Assembly: GCF_000699445.3 (NCBI RefSeq)
Contig: NC_067195.1
Location: forward strand, 59,247,591-59,311,590
Length of the DNA stretch: 64,000 nucleotides
From: Schistosoma haematobium
Lineage: Eukaryota > Platyhelminthes > Trematoda > Strigeidida > Schistosomatidae
Direction of reading: 5' to 3'
Shown here: piece after piece, positions 1-11,160 of the stretch
Layout of the letters: each line of letters starts with the position of its first letter
Numbering within the stretch: position 1 is the stretch's first letter
Program-made: the position numbers and the translations under genes
The notes under the pieces: generated by a model
Seen by the model: only the letters and a program-made list of their open reading frames with translations
Databases searched by the model: none
Told to the model about the DNA's origin: nothing

Positions 1-298
1 TATAATATTCACAAAACCTCTTTCTGACCAAAATAATCATTTCAATAGGGAAAAGAATGTTAACTAAAATCAAATAAAAATTCCTCTAAATCAGTAAACA
101 TTTTTAAACACACGGCATTAAATGAGATTTTGGTTGAATAAATAAAAAATCAAAAGGATTCTTCATAAATAAATTATTGGAAAAACATGTTCTACACATA
201 AAACAACGTATCACTTTAAGAATTTTTGTTTCCATGTATTTTTACTTTTAGTTCTTATTAATAAAAGATTGGTGTGATCTATGATGAAAATATTATAG
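1..298. other. AT-rich stretch, nothing recognised
   Basis: No coding signal, tandem repeat or known repeat family was seen. The stretch ends at the left terminus of the Merlin element. Confidence 0.4.
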
Positions 299-987
299 GG
301 CGAGACTCTAATTTATGGACGAGCCATTCAGAAGCGTTTGAGGAATTTCAAGGTCACGGAGCCAAGTTCAACACCTGATGCTCACATACGATCGGTTTAC
401 AGCGGATTTTAGAGAAGAGGTGATTATTGTGCGGCTACAAGAGATGAGACTACTAAGAAGTTCCTGTGCCTATGATTGCGGTTATCAAATGACTGCAGTA
501 CAGTGTGCAGACTATCGTGATGAGATTTTATTTCGTTGTTTTTTATGTTGGAGAAAAAAGTCTGCTCGAACGGGGACTTTCTTCGCTCGATCGCGACTGA
601 GACTGAGGCAAATCATGATAATAGTTGCAAATTGGATTATAAAGGCACCAGTAACACTGGCTGTGGCGTTTGCAGATGTTACTGAAACTTTAGCCGTCCA
701 GTGGTATGAGTATTGTCGGGATATATGTGCACTTAAAATGACACGTCTACACGTATCAGTCGCAGGAGTCGTAAGTATTGTGGAAATAGATGAAACAGTA
801 GTGCGAAAGCGAAAATACAACAAGGGACGTAGTGTCAAGGAAGATTGGGTAAGTAGAAGAATATCCACTGTAATTCATTAGTTCCTTATACTATATTTAC
901 TTTATACTAACTGTCTTCTGATTGGCCAATAACTGTCAAGGATACTCAAGATTCGTTCAAGGTTCGTCCATAAACTAGAGTCTCGCC
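299..987 (+). mobile_element. Merlin-type DNA transposon, decayed
   Basis: The ends are matching inverted repeats of about 27 bp. The left end starts GGCGAGACTCTAATTTATGG and the right end, read in reverse, starts GGCGAGACTCTAGTTTATGG. Between them lies a short open frame with an ISXO2/Merlin-like transposase segment. The total length of about 690 bp is short for an autonomous Merlin, so part of the transposase gene is missing. I found no clear 8-9 bp target duplication at the flanks. Two shorter relatives with the same terminal motif lie at 21793-22070 and 25340-25628. Confidence 0.75.
378..881 (+). pseudogene. Merlin transposase remnant, about 167 codons
   Basis: The frame encodes a fragment resembling IS1016/Merlin transposases. 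A helix-turn-helix-like stretch (residues about 75-110, ending in VQWYEYCRDIC) is followed by VEIDETV (about residue 136), which carries the first catalytic Asp, and then KYNKGR. Members of this family usually have about 250-300 residues and two further acidic residues. Here the reading ends soon after KEDW, so the second half of the DDE-like domain is absent. The ATG at 378 is simply the first in the open frame. The product is probably inactive, and an overlapping antisense frame (512-868) is a shadow. The family call rests on motif spacing. Confidence 0.6.
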
Positions 988-1179
988 GATCGTTTTGTTT
1001 AAAAATGAAAAATTGGGTAGACATTGTGATTTAGAGTAAAGAAAGTGAACATTGGTTAGTAAACATTAACCCTGTTCATTAAAACTTTACTTAATTTGGC
1101 ATCTGATAATCGATTTTGTTTGAAATAACTTTATATCATGTTGTTGTTTCTTTTTGGATTGAACATTATGTACACAAAT

Positions 1180-1418
1180 ATATTTCATTTTTGAATTCAC
1201 TTGGTATTGTTTGGCTTGTATCTTCCCATTGAGGTTTAAGACTGCAATTGATCAGTCTGTTATTGGCATATGTGCATACTGTGTGTATGCCTCGATATTA
1301 CCTTAATTCACAAGTTATTTGTAAGCAATGATGGATAGTGGCTAGTAGTGGAATCTAGGACGTGCGTTTCGTCCTATGGATTCCACTGCTAGCCACTATC
1401 CATCATATTTCATTTTTG
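1180..1418. mobile_element. Family A (Sm-alpha-like) fold-back insertion with 14-bp TSD
   Basis: The insert 1194-1404 is bounded by a perfect direct repeat, ATATTTCATTTTTG, at 1180-1193 and 1405-1418. Its left part is the 3' half of a family A unit in minus orientation, running into the hammerhead (GTTTCGTCCTA near 1365-1375). It then switches at about 1377 to a plus-oriented arm starting TGGATTCCACTGCTAGCC. The two arms pair as TGATGGATAGTGGCTAG and its complement. The plus arm begins 1-2 bases past the expected hammerhead cleavage point. There is no tRNA-like head. Confidence 0.75.
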
Positions 1419-2124
1419 GTTAAAAATATTGTTCTTATGTTTGTTTATCCACATTTCTGACCAACATCCATGTTGTGACATTGTGTTATATATTCACTTA
1501 TTAAGACTACTAGCCATATAGTCACATACTTCATATCGATTCAAAATATATTAATCATATATTTGTATAAACATACAATATTACTCTATTATAACACACC
1601 CCAATCCAAATCTCAGTAAATATATTCTACATAGAACCATTAGTAATTAACTGGCGACTGAATTTCTTTCCATTATCTTATCAATATACTTACGTTTAAC
1701 ATATCAATTCATCTAAGTTGACTAATGGAATTCATATTATAATTGATGCATTTATCTAATATGAATAGTAGAACAAAGTGTAATGTTAACAATAATAATG
1801 AGATAAAAGTAATAATGTTTTCTTAAATTTTTTGATTGACATTTTATAATTGGTTAGTTATTCATTATGAATAATTCTGAACTTAACAACAATGAATACA
1901 TAAATCAATCTAATATGACAAAAAAAGAAAAGAAAAAAAAATGTCAAAAATTTCTTTTCCATAAGTATACCCTTTATGATAATATTGTCTAGACATTTTA
2001 AATGTATTTTGATGAAGTTTTATTCTCTGACTAAACCATTCAGCTCAAAGAATAAAACTTCATCAAAATTATCCATCTGAACTACAAATCTTCCCCACCA
2101 TTTTAAATGGGTATATTTCACCCC

Positions 2125-2156
<32 letters not shown>

Positions 2157-2637
2157 AAATAAACAATCCATTTGATTTATTTTTCTATATATTTGAGAAG
2201 TATTTTAAGAAGTAATCCACTTTCATAAATATCAGAAATGATACATTTAATGAGTAAATGATAGAGATAAATCTTTACATTAGATTGATAGTTATTCATT
2301 TCAATTTACTTAAGAAAATTTATATTATTAGTATTATTATTATTATATTTAACCATACAACTAGATTCATCATAATTCTGAGACAATGTTCTTCATATCA
2401 TGTTAACTGACATTTTTCATTGGAAAAACAAACAAACAAACAAACAATAACACACAATAATATTGATTATTAAATGTTTTATCTGATGAAAATAGATATA
2501 TATATTGTTTCGAATTAATCATCAGGAATGTAACATAATTATTGTCATTTATGAGTATTCAATTAAAAAAAAGTCATACAGCGATTGAATTTGGACAGAA
2601 TTGATAGTTAACTATGTTGCTGTTATGTTTTTTGTTA
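1419..2637. other. AT-rich spacer with small simple repeats
   Basis: No gene was seen. It holds a purine-rich run near 1920-1940, a (CAC)/(AAC) tract at about 2121-2156 and an (AAAC) tract at about 2427-2447. The D-family hairpin at 2008-2100 is listed separately. Confidence 0.4.
2008..2100. repeat. Family D hairpin repeat, short copy
   Basis: A 17-bp perfect inverted repeat (TGATGAAGTTTTATTCT at 2010-2026 and its complement at 2049-2065) is followed by a tail related to 25212-25250 (ATCCA-CTGAA-TACAAATCTTC). The same sequences form the larger hairpin at 5250-5452. The element type is unknown. Confidence 0.55.
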
Positions 2638-2837
2638 TTTTCTCAAATAACTCCGCCTGGAGCCCCTCTGATGCTACTGTTGGTCCCTAGTTCGGATAAA
2701 GGGGGAGGCTTAGGCATAGGATTGTTGACCCCATCCTGTAGAAAATTAACTCGCTAACAAAACTCTAATCAGAAAAAAAGTAATTCAAACGATTTAAACT
2801 ATGACATGGGAGTTAGAAGGTCATTGTTTTCTCAAAT
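2638..2837 (+). mobile_element. RTE 5'-UTR-only insertion with 11-bp TSD
   Basis: The insert 2649-2826 is collinear with the first about 165 bp of the RTE element at 11161. Both start AACTCCGCCT and share the GTAGAAAA-TAACTCGCTAA segment; the copy stops about 10 bp before the position of the RTE start codon. A perfect direct repeat, TTTTCTCAAAT, flanks it at 2638-2648 and 2827-2837, so it integrated as this small unit. Non-LTR copies normally lose their 5' end; this one lacks the 3' end and the whole coding region. Confidence 0.75.
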
Positions 2838-3002
2838 GTTTGTAAATCGCCTAGATTATTAATGTTTGTAGGTATCAATCCTAAAGTTTGAATTGATAGT
2901 ATTAAATAAATTGAGCATTGAGTAGAAAATTAGTAATAAAAATATACATCTGTTATCCTAATTCGTAGAATATTGTATTTCTGATATCTCATGACTTCAT
3001 GA

Positions 3003-3115
3003 AAGCGCACTTCTGAGGAGTCCCATACCAGGATCAAACGGTCGTCCAGCGCATCCAGGTTTTCAATGGTGGTCTAGCTTAAATGGACTCATGAATCCAA
3101 CTGTTAAAATACTTC
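3003..3115 (+). repeat. Family B hammerhead repeat, 3' half
   Basis: It runs from the hammerhead core (CTGAGGAGTCCCATACCAGG) through the family 3' segment (CATCCAGGTTTTCAATGGTG...GACTCATGAAT). The conserved GAAA is changed to CAAA here, so the ribozyme should be inactive. The tRNA-like head is missing. Confidence 0.7.
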
Positions 3116-3241
3116 AATCTACAGAAATCCACATACTAATATTTATTATCACCAGGATTAGCTACAAAGAAATACCATTGGTCGATGTAAAATTCTTACT
3201 AACACATAACTTATCATAAGTTTCTATCAGTAATCACATTG

Positions 3242-3821
3242 AAAGACACATCATTCACAACTGACTGATCACTGGGTGGTGATCAGTGTCATGTGTGTCA
3301 GGTCATTCTTAGTGCAGATCGAATGCTATCGACCAAGTTGCAATGTTACCACTAGTCTAGGTGATTCGACATTGCGTGCAATATGTTGTGATAAGATGGT
3401 GATTGAAGGTGGTCAACAGGAGACCCTGGAACCGGGTTTCACGTTGTTTGACACTCGTCAGCAAGGTTTACCTGTAATCTTTAGGGAACTGGTGCTCCCT
3501 GACTCATTCGATCCCGTATCACCTAGCTTCACATTCAGAGATGTTACCAGTGAGCTAAGAAGGACCTGACACACATGATATTGATCACCACCCAGTGATC
3601 AGTGAACTGTAAATACATCTCAGTCCACCAGGAGTTTAGTCACGCCTCCAATAGCTCAGTGGTAGCATCTCTGACTGTGGAGCTGGGTGATAAGGGATGG
3701 AATATATCGGGGAGCATCAGTTCCCTCAATATTACACGTACATCTTGCTGACGAAAGCACGAAAGCCGGCTCCAGGGTTTCTTTTTGACTACCTCCAACC
3801 ACCATCTTAAAGACACATCAT
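3242..3821. mobile_element. Family C head-to-head pair with 13-bp TSD
   Basis: A minus copy (about 3276-3560) and a plus copy (about 3640-3808) of one tRNA-derived repeat lie 5' end to 5' end. A perfect direct repeat, AAAGACACATCAT, encloses the pair at 3242-3254 and 3809-3821. The plus copy opens with an A-box-like TAGCTCAGTGGTAGC (about 3652). In the minus copy the B-box position reads GGGATCGAATGA. Both copies carry a hammerhead relic: CTGACGAG and GAAAC on the minus strand, CTGACGA-AAGCAC-GAAA-GCCGGCTC on the plus strand near 3749-3775. The minus copy is itself bounded by 38-bp inverted repeats (3268-3305 and 3563-3600, about 36/38 matching). Confidence 0.7.
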
Positions 3822-4921
3822 CCATGAGATTTACTAAAAATGTAATGAGTATGTCAAAAAATACTAATATCATGTTGAGGAGTCATTTTTATGAAGTAAC
3901 TGGATAATGATTATTATTATTATTTGCACTTGAATTCTTTATTCTGTCAATACTACAAGTTGATATAATAATGGCTTTATTCATAGATTGAAAGCAACTG
4001 ATAGAATGGTATTACCTCAAGTCTAGTACTATTTTTCATTCACGTACAAGGTATGTCTGAAGTTTTGTTTCTATTGCTTCTCATCATGGGATCTGAAACT
4101 TTGTTATCCAATATCATGTATTACATAGTACTTTTAATAAATTTTGAGCTTGTTATCAGCTTAAATATTTGTCAATGTAAATAAGAAATTTGAGACGGAT
4201 TCTAAATATGAAATAAAAAAAATAATGTAAAATACAACCATATGCTTCATCTATAGCAAAGTACCTTAACATAAAAATTACTAAATAAAGAAGGAACAAA
4301 GTGTATTGGAACAAAAGTATTGTTCACAAAATTACAATTCATAAATGACAGTACTGAGGAAATTGTAACTTAAAGACTAAAAAAGCGGCACAAAAAATAT
4401 TGAATGCAGCCAGGCTAAAATTGCTCATTTCTTTCCTTCTTTATTTACCAAATGTCAAACTGGGAATTTTCACTTTAAAAATTGCTTCTGGTATTTGTTA
4501 TTTTTGGATCAGAAAAATCCCCCAGTTGCTAAATAATCATAATAATAATAAACAAATGTTCAATTTAACTTTGACACTCAAATTCCTCTTTAAATGTTTT
4601 ATTGTAGGTGGCAGGAACAGTTAGCACAGATTTTCAAGCAGGCTGCCATTATCATACATATTATTATGTTTATCTTGATTTGCAGCATGCTACCAACATT
4701 TTCTTTATTACTAGTCGGCACATTGTCAATATTCTTCATTATTATAGTTTTGAAAAAAAATATTCCAGATTCTTACAAAACAATTTACTTCTTTCCTTTT
4801 GTTCAAATTGTAATATACAATACAATAATATACATATTAGTTCAGTGATGTTTTTTCCACTCAAATATTTGGAATTAAATTATTTTCAAATCATAGTAGC
4901 TTATAAGGATGTTTATATATC
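3822..4921. other. AT-rich spacer, nothing convincing
   Basis: Open frames at 4400-4848 are low-complexity, hydrophobic and overlap each other, as expected by chance in AT-rich DNA. No splice-consistent exon was recognised. Confidence 0.35.
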
Positions 4922-5074
4922 AATAGTTGAGATCATGAGTCAATTGAAGCTAGACCACGATGGAAAACTTGGGAGCACTGAACGGTTGTTTTGTTCTATT
5001 GTGGGATCCCTCAACAGTGCGCATGATCTCAACTACTGAAATGACTAAAATCTCCACAAAACCCCTTCTGATAT
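4922..5074. repeat. Family B fold-back fragment
   Basis: It is mainly a minus-oriented 3' half of family B with a mutated hammerhead (CTGAGGAG changed to TTGAGGG on the minus strand). It then switches to the plus-oriented family 3' tail (TCTCCACAAAACCCCTTCTG). The two ends form a 13-bp inverted repeat, AGTTGAGATCATG and CATGATCTCAACT. Confidence 0.65.
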
Positions 5075-5249
5075 ATGTATATACATATTCTTAGAGGAGT
5101 TGATTAAAGAAAAGAAAATTGAAATAGTATTTTGAATCTAAGAAAAGAAAACTCATACATACCAACGTATCATTTATGTTTGAAATAGAAATTTGTTTTC
5201 AAACATTTACGGAGATACTTTAGTTATTAAAACAAAATATTTTAGATTC

Positions 5250-5452
5250 AGATAGTTGAGGTGGTGGAGAAAATTTATAGCTCAGATGGATGATTTTTAT
5301 GGAGTTTTGTTCTCTGAGCTGGATGATTTCACCGTGGAGCTTCAGATAGAAGTCTAGATCTTGTGCGAATGATGTCGTTCAGAAGAACGATGAAAGCTCC
5401 ACGTTCGAACCATCCAGCTCAGAGAACAAAACTTCATCAAAAGTAAGATTGT
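5250..5452. repeat. Family D long hairpin
   Basis: The arms are inverted copies. The left arm contains GTTTTGTTCTCTGAGCTGGA (about 5313) and TGGAGCTT; the right arm contains AAGCTCCACGTTCG and CATCCAGCTCAGAGAACAAA. The loop lies around 5355-5385. It is related to 2008-2100 and 25178-25250. No coding capacity was seen; it may be a fold-back or MITE-like element. Confidence 0.6.
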
Positions 5453-6297
5453 TTTGCAATTTTCTTTTATACACGACATTGATATAATTGAAAAATTTGT
5501 AAAGTATGATTTTTTGTTTTTGTTTGGATCATCTATTTTGAATTATGAATAAACTTATTATTTTATTGATTTATACATCAGATAAATGTAAACTGAAATG
5601 AAACAGTCATTTAAAATGTAATGACTTCAGTCTCTTTCTTTTCTTTTGTTTATTCTATTTTGATCATTTTAATCGACATATTGAACTTTTATAAGTTTAA
5701 ATAGCGATTGATTATTTGATTATAATTTTGTGACGACAGACCACGGGTGAACTCGAGGAAGCTGTAGAATGCTCAGAAGGAGTCAAAGATATTCCATCCA
5801 TTCGCGTTTTGGAAGAATATTCTAGAATTCCTACATGTAGCTTCCCGATCGGACAATACTAATAACCCCCTGTATGCGGATTGGAGGACTGTAATGATGA
5901 TTTCGTTCTTACTAAAAACTATAAATACCTGACAATTTTGTACTATAATTGACACTGTCTGGGAATAATATTCCTTTCATTAGTTTTCTGTCTTCTCATT
6001 GCGACTTGGGTTCTAGCGTTCTAGTGCTCACGTTATACGCGGTATATCAAGGACAACTTTCTAGATATAACAAATTTTTAATAAAAAATACTGATGTAGT
6101 TTCATAAATTTTTACAATTTTTCTTCCGTTTTCTAATACATTACATTAATAACATCAAGTTAAGATAATTTTAGCTTTTAAAGAATTTACTACTTAATTT
6201 CATGTTTACAAAAGTTTGACTACTTATAGAAATTCTAGTCATTCAAGTATATTTTTTTCAGTTAAATTAAAGTACAGAGTTATTATAACTTCAGTAA
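5453..6297. other. AT-rich spacer, nothing recognised
   Basis: No repeat family or exon was identified. The 60-codon minus frame at 5773-5955 has no recognisable motif. Confidence 0.35.
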
Positions 6298-6632
6298 CTA
6301 ACCAGGTCTGTTGTGAGATAGGAACTCACTGAAGACAATAGTGTACGGTGGCGCAACTTCATGGATTGGTTGAAGTTAGATATTAACACCACAGGATGCC
6401 AGCCGGTTCAGTGGTCTAGTTGGTTAAGCTCCTGGAGCGAAACTGATAGGTCCTGGGTTCAAATCTCGTGGGGTGCGGGATCGTGGATGCGCACTGCTGA
6501 GGAGTCCCATACTAGGACGAAACTACCGTCCAGTGCTTCCAGGTTTTCCATTGTAGTCTAGCTTCAATTGACTCATGATTTCAACCAGTGAAATTTATAA
6601 AAATCTCCAGAAAACCCATTCTGATAATAATG
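6298..6632 (+). repeat. Family B tRNA-like hammerhead repeat, full unit
   Basis: In order it has a leader (GGTCTGTTGTGAGATA), a tRNA-like head with A box (GTGGTCTAGTTGGTTAAGC, about 6411) and B box (GGTTCAAATCTC, about 6456), the hammerhead at 6491-6536, and a 3' segment ending CTCCAGAAAACCCATTCTGA. Internal pol III boxes, no protein coding and a conserved 3' end make it SINE-like. Retrotransposition by a partner LINE is inferred. Confidence 0.8.
6491..6536 (+). ncRNA. Hammerhead ribozyme (family B), core intact
   Basis: Stem I is GCACTG (6491-6496) paired with CAGTGC (6531-6536). The core CTGAGGA (6497-6503) fits CUGANGA. Stem II is GTCC...GGAC, GAAA sits at 6519-6522, and a two-pair stem III (AC/GT) leads to GTC with cleavage predicted after C6530. 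All invariant core bases are present. A very short stem III is known from schistosome hammerheads and may favour dimeric or slow cleavage. Confidence 0.75.
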
Positions 6633-7012
6633 CATTTATATGTTTCACTACTTATTTGGATTAAATATATGAAAAGTATTCAAAGTTCATATTCAATCTA
6701 TTTTAAATTATCTTTCGTTAATGTAACTTCTGTGTATTTAACTAAAATATTTTGTTATAAAGATTAGAATAAAACATAAAACCGATTGTTTAAATGTTTG
6801 CATATTCAAATATGTTTCTTAGTGTGATAGAAATTTAAAATCCAGTCTGAATGATATATGTGAAAATGTAATCTATGTAAAGATATTCTGATTGATAACG
6901 GTACTATCAAATCAAAGTCTTATAACACATATGTTTTTATATTATCATTATTATACTATCCAATATACTTAATTTGTAAGCGGTACATCAAGAATTTTCA
7001 AGTTGATTATAA
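6633..7012. other. AT-rich spacer, nothing recognised
   Basis: No gene or repeat family was seen. Confidence 0.35.
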
Positions 7013-7550
7013 ATTATTTATTATATTTATTTATTGATTGATTTGAACACATAAATATTGATACAAAGCGGGAAATAAATAGATATGTGCCACATAAATC
7101 ATTCGATTTGTGTGACGGCTAGGATACTTCCCGGGTGCCCAAACCGATGCAAGTGGTTTTCTCAGGAGACACATCTGGAGTCTTCGACCCAAAGGTCTAA
7201 TTCACAAGGAGGTATGGGAACTTTAGGAGATACAGTCTGATTGCAACCGGTGACTAACGATTGGTTCATATGCCATTTGTTCCCTCAGGATTCTGCAGCT
7301 CATATGCATCTTTGGTTTGGAATCAGGGTTTTCCAACTCCCGTAGGTAGAACCTACATATCCACTGACGCAGTTAAAGCACCGGACATTTACTTTTCATC
7401 TTTTCTAATTCGTAAACCACACACCCGTCACAAGAAGGCAGTGAGTAGGACTTCTCTCTCAGAGGCTGTATATGAGTGGCCATATGAGAGCATTTCAAGA
7501 GGGAGAGTGAACTCTCCCCACCCTCGGCCGTACCAGGGCATTTAAAAGCT
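7013..7550 (-). repeat. Family R dispersed repeat, longest copy
   Basis: It matches 21118-21555, 25985-26132 and (inverted) 49545-49915. Read on the minus strand it ends in GTATCAATATTTATGTGTTC followed by an (AAAT)-like tail. Shorter copies keep that end, so the copies look 5'-truncated like a non-LTR retroelement. The 94-codon frame at 7261-7545 on the other strand is probably spurious. The parent element was not recognised. Confidence 0.6.
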
Positions 7551-7827
7551 GAATAGTAAACAGATGTAAGTTTTCGACGCGTACTATTTTATATCTCTTA
7601 GGCATTTTTTCTGATCCGTCTTGTATAGTGAATTTCTGCGTATCTAGCATACCATAAAAACCATAATACGATTAATCATATCAATTACAAAATAGACAGA
7701 TTATGAAATCTCAGTCTTAAGAGTCTTTTCCAAAACCATCTATTTATTTTACTATTGATAAAAAATCAAGATTACGAATTTACCATTCAGCCATATTTAT
7801 TCACAATCTCACTGTTCACTTCATTTT

Positions 7828-8003
7828 ACATGCCTTGTGGTGTATGCTACTGATATTGACAGATATAAGTAGTATGTATCATCAATATTGTAAATGAAGT
7901 ATTAATTGTATGGTGCTCAGATTTTACTAAGATATTCTGTAATGTTCTATTAAAATACATTCGATTGTCTCCACTTTTCTTCTTGTTCACTACAACCTTA
8001 CTA
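7828..8003 (+). repeat. Family E dispersed repeat
   Basis: It shares GCTACTGATATTGACAGATA, AAATGAAGTATT and the segment around CTCAGATTTTACTAAGATA with 38873-39166 and, more weakly, 35708-35996. It lacks the internal AAGATCGAAAAG-like part. No coding capacity was seen and the class is unknown. Confidence 0.55.
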
Positions 8004-8235
8004 TATAAAACAATTTTGCAGTGAATATATTTACAGATTGTTATCAAATGACAAATATGTAACGACAGTATAATAACTAATAGATTACACATTATATTGA
8101 CAAATGTGGTCGTATTTAAATGTTTCACTGTTGTAAAATAGTGTACAGAATAAGGATTAGTTTTTTTACTTAATCGAACAAAAATAACTATTATATTCTA
8201 TAAACTATATATATCACAATATTTTATCATTTGTG

Positions 8236-8850
8236 AATTCAATGTGCATTTACCAATTTACCTGCTCTTTTGGAGCTAGGTATATAGGTCGTTCGATGCG
8301 TACTTTATCCAAAAGAATTTAAGAAGATTGTCCAGCGTAGCTAAAAAGAGGAGGCAACGGCTCAATAAGAAGTTCTATAATCGAACACCTTGTGAACACA
8401 GGTCACTCAATCAAGACAGTCTCTGCTTTCAAAGTCATCTACAAGGCAAGTAGAAGTCTTCCGAAGACAATTAGACTGCATCTTCCTTGCATTGCCGAAG
8501 CAATAGCCATACATCTGGAAAGACCGGAATTGTGTGTGCAAAAGAGACTGGTACAATCTCTTCTTTTACCGTGGCCTTAATGTATTAAAATTTTTCACTC
8601 GTTTTCATACTCTTGTTCCTTTACATCTATCTGCTTCACCTTCCGCCTTCCCCTTATACCTTCTACCCCCAACCGGTTTATTTTTATTTCCACGGTCATT
8701 ACGATTACATTTCATATCTGTTTCAACATTTTATCTTGTCATGCTCAGCCATCCTTTCCCAATGATAATTTCCTTATCTATCTTTTGCTGAATACTTAAG
8801 CCATTAACAATCAAACGATTATTGAACTTTCCTTGTTTTAAAAAAAATTT
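8236..8850 (+). pseudogene. Penelope-like element remnant, GIY-YIG endonuclease
   Basis: Frame 8236-8323 reads CIYQFTCSFGARYIGR, the start of a GIY-YIG nuclease fold as found at the C terminus of Penelope-like retroelements. It stops at TAA (8321-8323) and resumes in another frame at 8386-8580 with EHLVNTGHS and FKVIYKA, the usual downstream part of the domain. The frame shift and the missing reverse transcriptase upstream make this a 5'-truncated, dead copy. A pyrimidine-rich 3' UTR-like stretch follows to about 8850. A second fragment lies at 60895-61740 on the minus strand with a closely similar YIGRT core. The family call rests on this motif and on the H/EH spacing; a small stand-alone GIY-YIG gene is unlikely. 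Confidence 0.65.
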
Positions 8851-8852
8851 AA

Positions 8853-9068
8853 GTTTACTTGGTATTGTTTTGCTTGAAGTTTCCCATTGATGTTTAGGAC
8901 TGAAGTTGATCAGTCTCTTATTGGCATATGTGCATCCTGTGCGTATTGCATCGATAATGTCTTAGGTCACAGGCTTTATAAGCAGGTCCATTCATCTGAC
9001 GAGTCCCATGTGGGACGAAACACCCATGCTGGATTCCATTGCTAGCCAGCATCCATCTTTCCTTATAG
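8853..9068. repeat. Family A fold-back with plus-strand hammerhead
   Basis: The left arm (8853-8978) is a minus-oriented family A 3' segment (ACTTGGTATTG...CAGTCTCTTATTGGCATATG). It switches to a plus-oriented part that starts just before the hammerhead and ends with GCTAGCCAGCATCCATCTTT. The core CTGACGAG (8996-9003), stem II TCCCATGTGGGA and CGAAAC are kept. The cleavage triplet is changed (ATG where GTC is expected) and stem I is disrupted, so self-cleavage is unlikely. Confidence 0.65.
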
Positions 9069-10162
9069 ATAAATGTAGGTTTTCTATACAGTGTAAATTA
9101 TTTGCTTGATTATAATGAATACAAAATTTAAAATTATTAATTATTCAAATGAATAATATTTGGAGGGAATTAAGCTGTTTTAACTCTAATTCATAAGCAT
9201 TGATTCCATAGTGGAACATCAAACTTACAACCAAAATCAATACAATAATTTCAATAACCATTGGTCAAGTGAAAGAAAACAAGAAATAGAAATAAAGTAG
9301 TATTTAACTTTATGCATGAAAAATTAGGTGAAAAAAGTAAAATAGCTAAATTATATGTAATAATGGGATTTGTGAATATAACATGAAACCACTGTTAATG
9401 ATGATCTGAAATCACCCGGAAAAAAACACTGAAAAGCTTGGAAACATTGGATAGTTATTCCATTCTAGTTTTGTACTGACGAGTAATTTAATCATATCCG
9501 AGAGTATGAGATATTGTTGTTTGGAACATAGTTTTAGATCTTGAAGTGGAGCAGTAATTAATCGTATTTTTGACTTCAGTTTCCGTTATAAATCTAGATC
9601 TTTATCAGTTTGTTATTTTCTCATGTTTTATATTACAGGAATTTTCAGGTAAATGTTGGGGAATTCAGTTCAAAGCTGAATATAAAGAACATAGCTGGTG
9701 TTAGATCAGATGAGTTTTTAAGCAATGTTTGTATATTTTTCATAAAATGAATTGATATCATTTCGATAATGCAATAAGAAGAGGTAGTTTATCAGAATTA
9801 TGTCGGTTGATATCAGTTGCAGAAGCATTAAAAGTTTATTTATTCGGAAAATAACTAACAAATGATATAAGATCAAGATAGAGCCAAAATAATTATAATT
9901 AAAAAAACATTTAGACAACTAAATTTTATTTTATTGATCTAAAGACATAGTTTTTGTATGTGTTTTTATACTTCCAATGTTCGGTCAAATATAAGATCCA
10001 ATCTAAGGTCAAACAATTATACATGGTCTTCTAGTTGTTAATTACTTTTCAGCTGAAGTTTTACAATCATGAAAATCATTCTCAAGTTCCATAAAATTTT
10101 CTCTATAAAATAATTTTATTTTCATTAGTTATAAAAAATAAAATAATTAAATTCTTCAACAA
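9069..10162. other. AT-rich spacer, nothing recognised
   Basis: No convincing exon or repeat was found. A 66-codon minus frame at 9718-9918 looks like chance. Confidence 0.35.
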
Positions 10163-10632
10163 GAATGGATAGTAAATAGCAGTTGAATCCAGGATGCGCG
10201 TATCGTCCTAGTTTCAGATTTGTCAGCTGGATGTACCTGCATCTTAGAGTTCATGTTCACTCTGGGACTCGAATCCAGTACTATTCGCTTCAAACACCAT
10301 CACGTTATCCATTTAGCTACTGAGTTTTGATAGCCACTTTCTGGTGCAATAGAGTGATGTTTAAATTCATTTTCTATCGTTTGCTTGAATCTTCCCATTG
10401 ATGTTTAGTACTGCAATTGATCAGTCTGTTATTGTCATATATGCATACTGTGCGTATTGCCTTAGTTCACATACATTATAAGGAAAGATGGATAGTTACT
10501 ATATAATGCTTATGAATTAAGGTTATATAGAGGTAATACACACAGTATACACATATGCCAATAACAGACTGATTAATTGCAGTCCTTAACATCAATGGGA
10601 AGATTCAAGTAAAAATAATACCAAGTAAATTT
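10163..10632. repeat. Family A minus unit joined to an A fold-back
   Basis: A minus copy with hammerhead relic and tRNA-like head (B box GGATTCGAGTCCC on the minus strand near 10258-10270) is followed by the family 3' segment in minus orientation (about 10378-10490) and the same segment in plus orientation (about 10505-10632, ending ATACCAAGTAAATT). The hammerhead core is mutated (CTGACAAA, GATA). Confidence 0.65.
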
Positions 10633-10647
10633 AATCATTCACTATGA

Positions 10648-10679
<32 letters not shown>

Positions 10680-11160
10680 CTTTTACTAAATATTTGAGCG
10701 CAACTGTTAAACATCATCATCAATTACAATTATTGTCATTTTCATGTTAATTTTAATGGTTTGAAAGATTTTTGTCTGAAATTTCTTTCTCTTTTTTGTT
10801 TGTTTGTATTAATATTTATTTATTGGTCATAATGACTTATTTGAATTCATTCAATATTAAATAAGAGATATACTTAGAGTGAGTTTATCAATATATCATA
10901 ATGTTGGGATTTTACATTTTTCTCTATGCTATTATAATTCATTCTTTAAATGTATATAAATCAAATTGTAAACAATTCAACTTATTAGTGATATTTAAAG
11001 AAGATCGTATTGACATTAAAATGAATGGATAATAGTTTCATTTATTCTTGTTACTAAGATGATTGTGAAATCATTGTAAAATTTATTTTTTGTGTTATAA
11101 GTTATTAGTATATTTAAATGATATTTTCATACTGAATATTAATATTGTATATGGTATATC
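10633..11160. other. AT-rich spacer with (ATT) microsatellite
   Basis: An (ATT) tract lies at about 10648-10680. Nothing else was recognised. Confidence 0.4.

Noticed and set aside
512..868. 118-codon antisense frame
   Set aside because: It is a shadow of the Merlin transposase remnant on the other strand.
4400..5039. Overlapping open frames with hydrophobic runs
   Set aside because: They are in different frames, low-complexity and partly inside a family B copy, with no splice-consistent context.
6411..6470. A and B box pair resembling a tRNA gene
   Set aside because: The boxes belong to a repeated SINE head (also at 16925, 22550 and 57855), without a full cloverleaf or acceptor stem. I report no tRNA genes.
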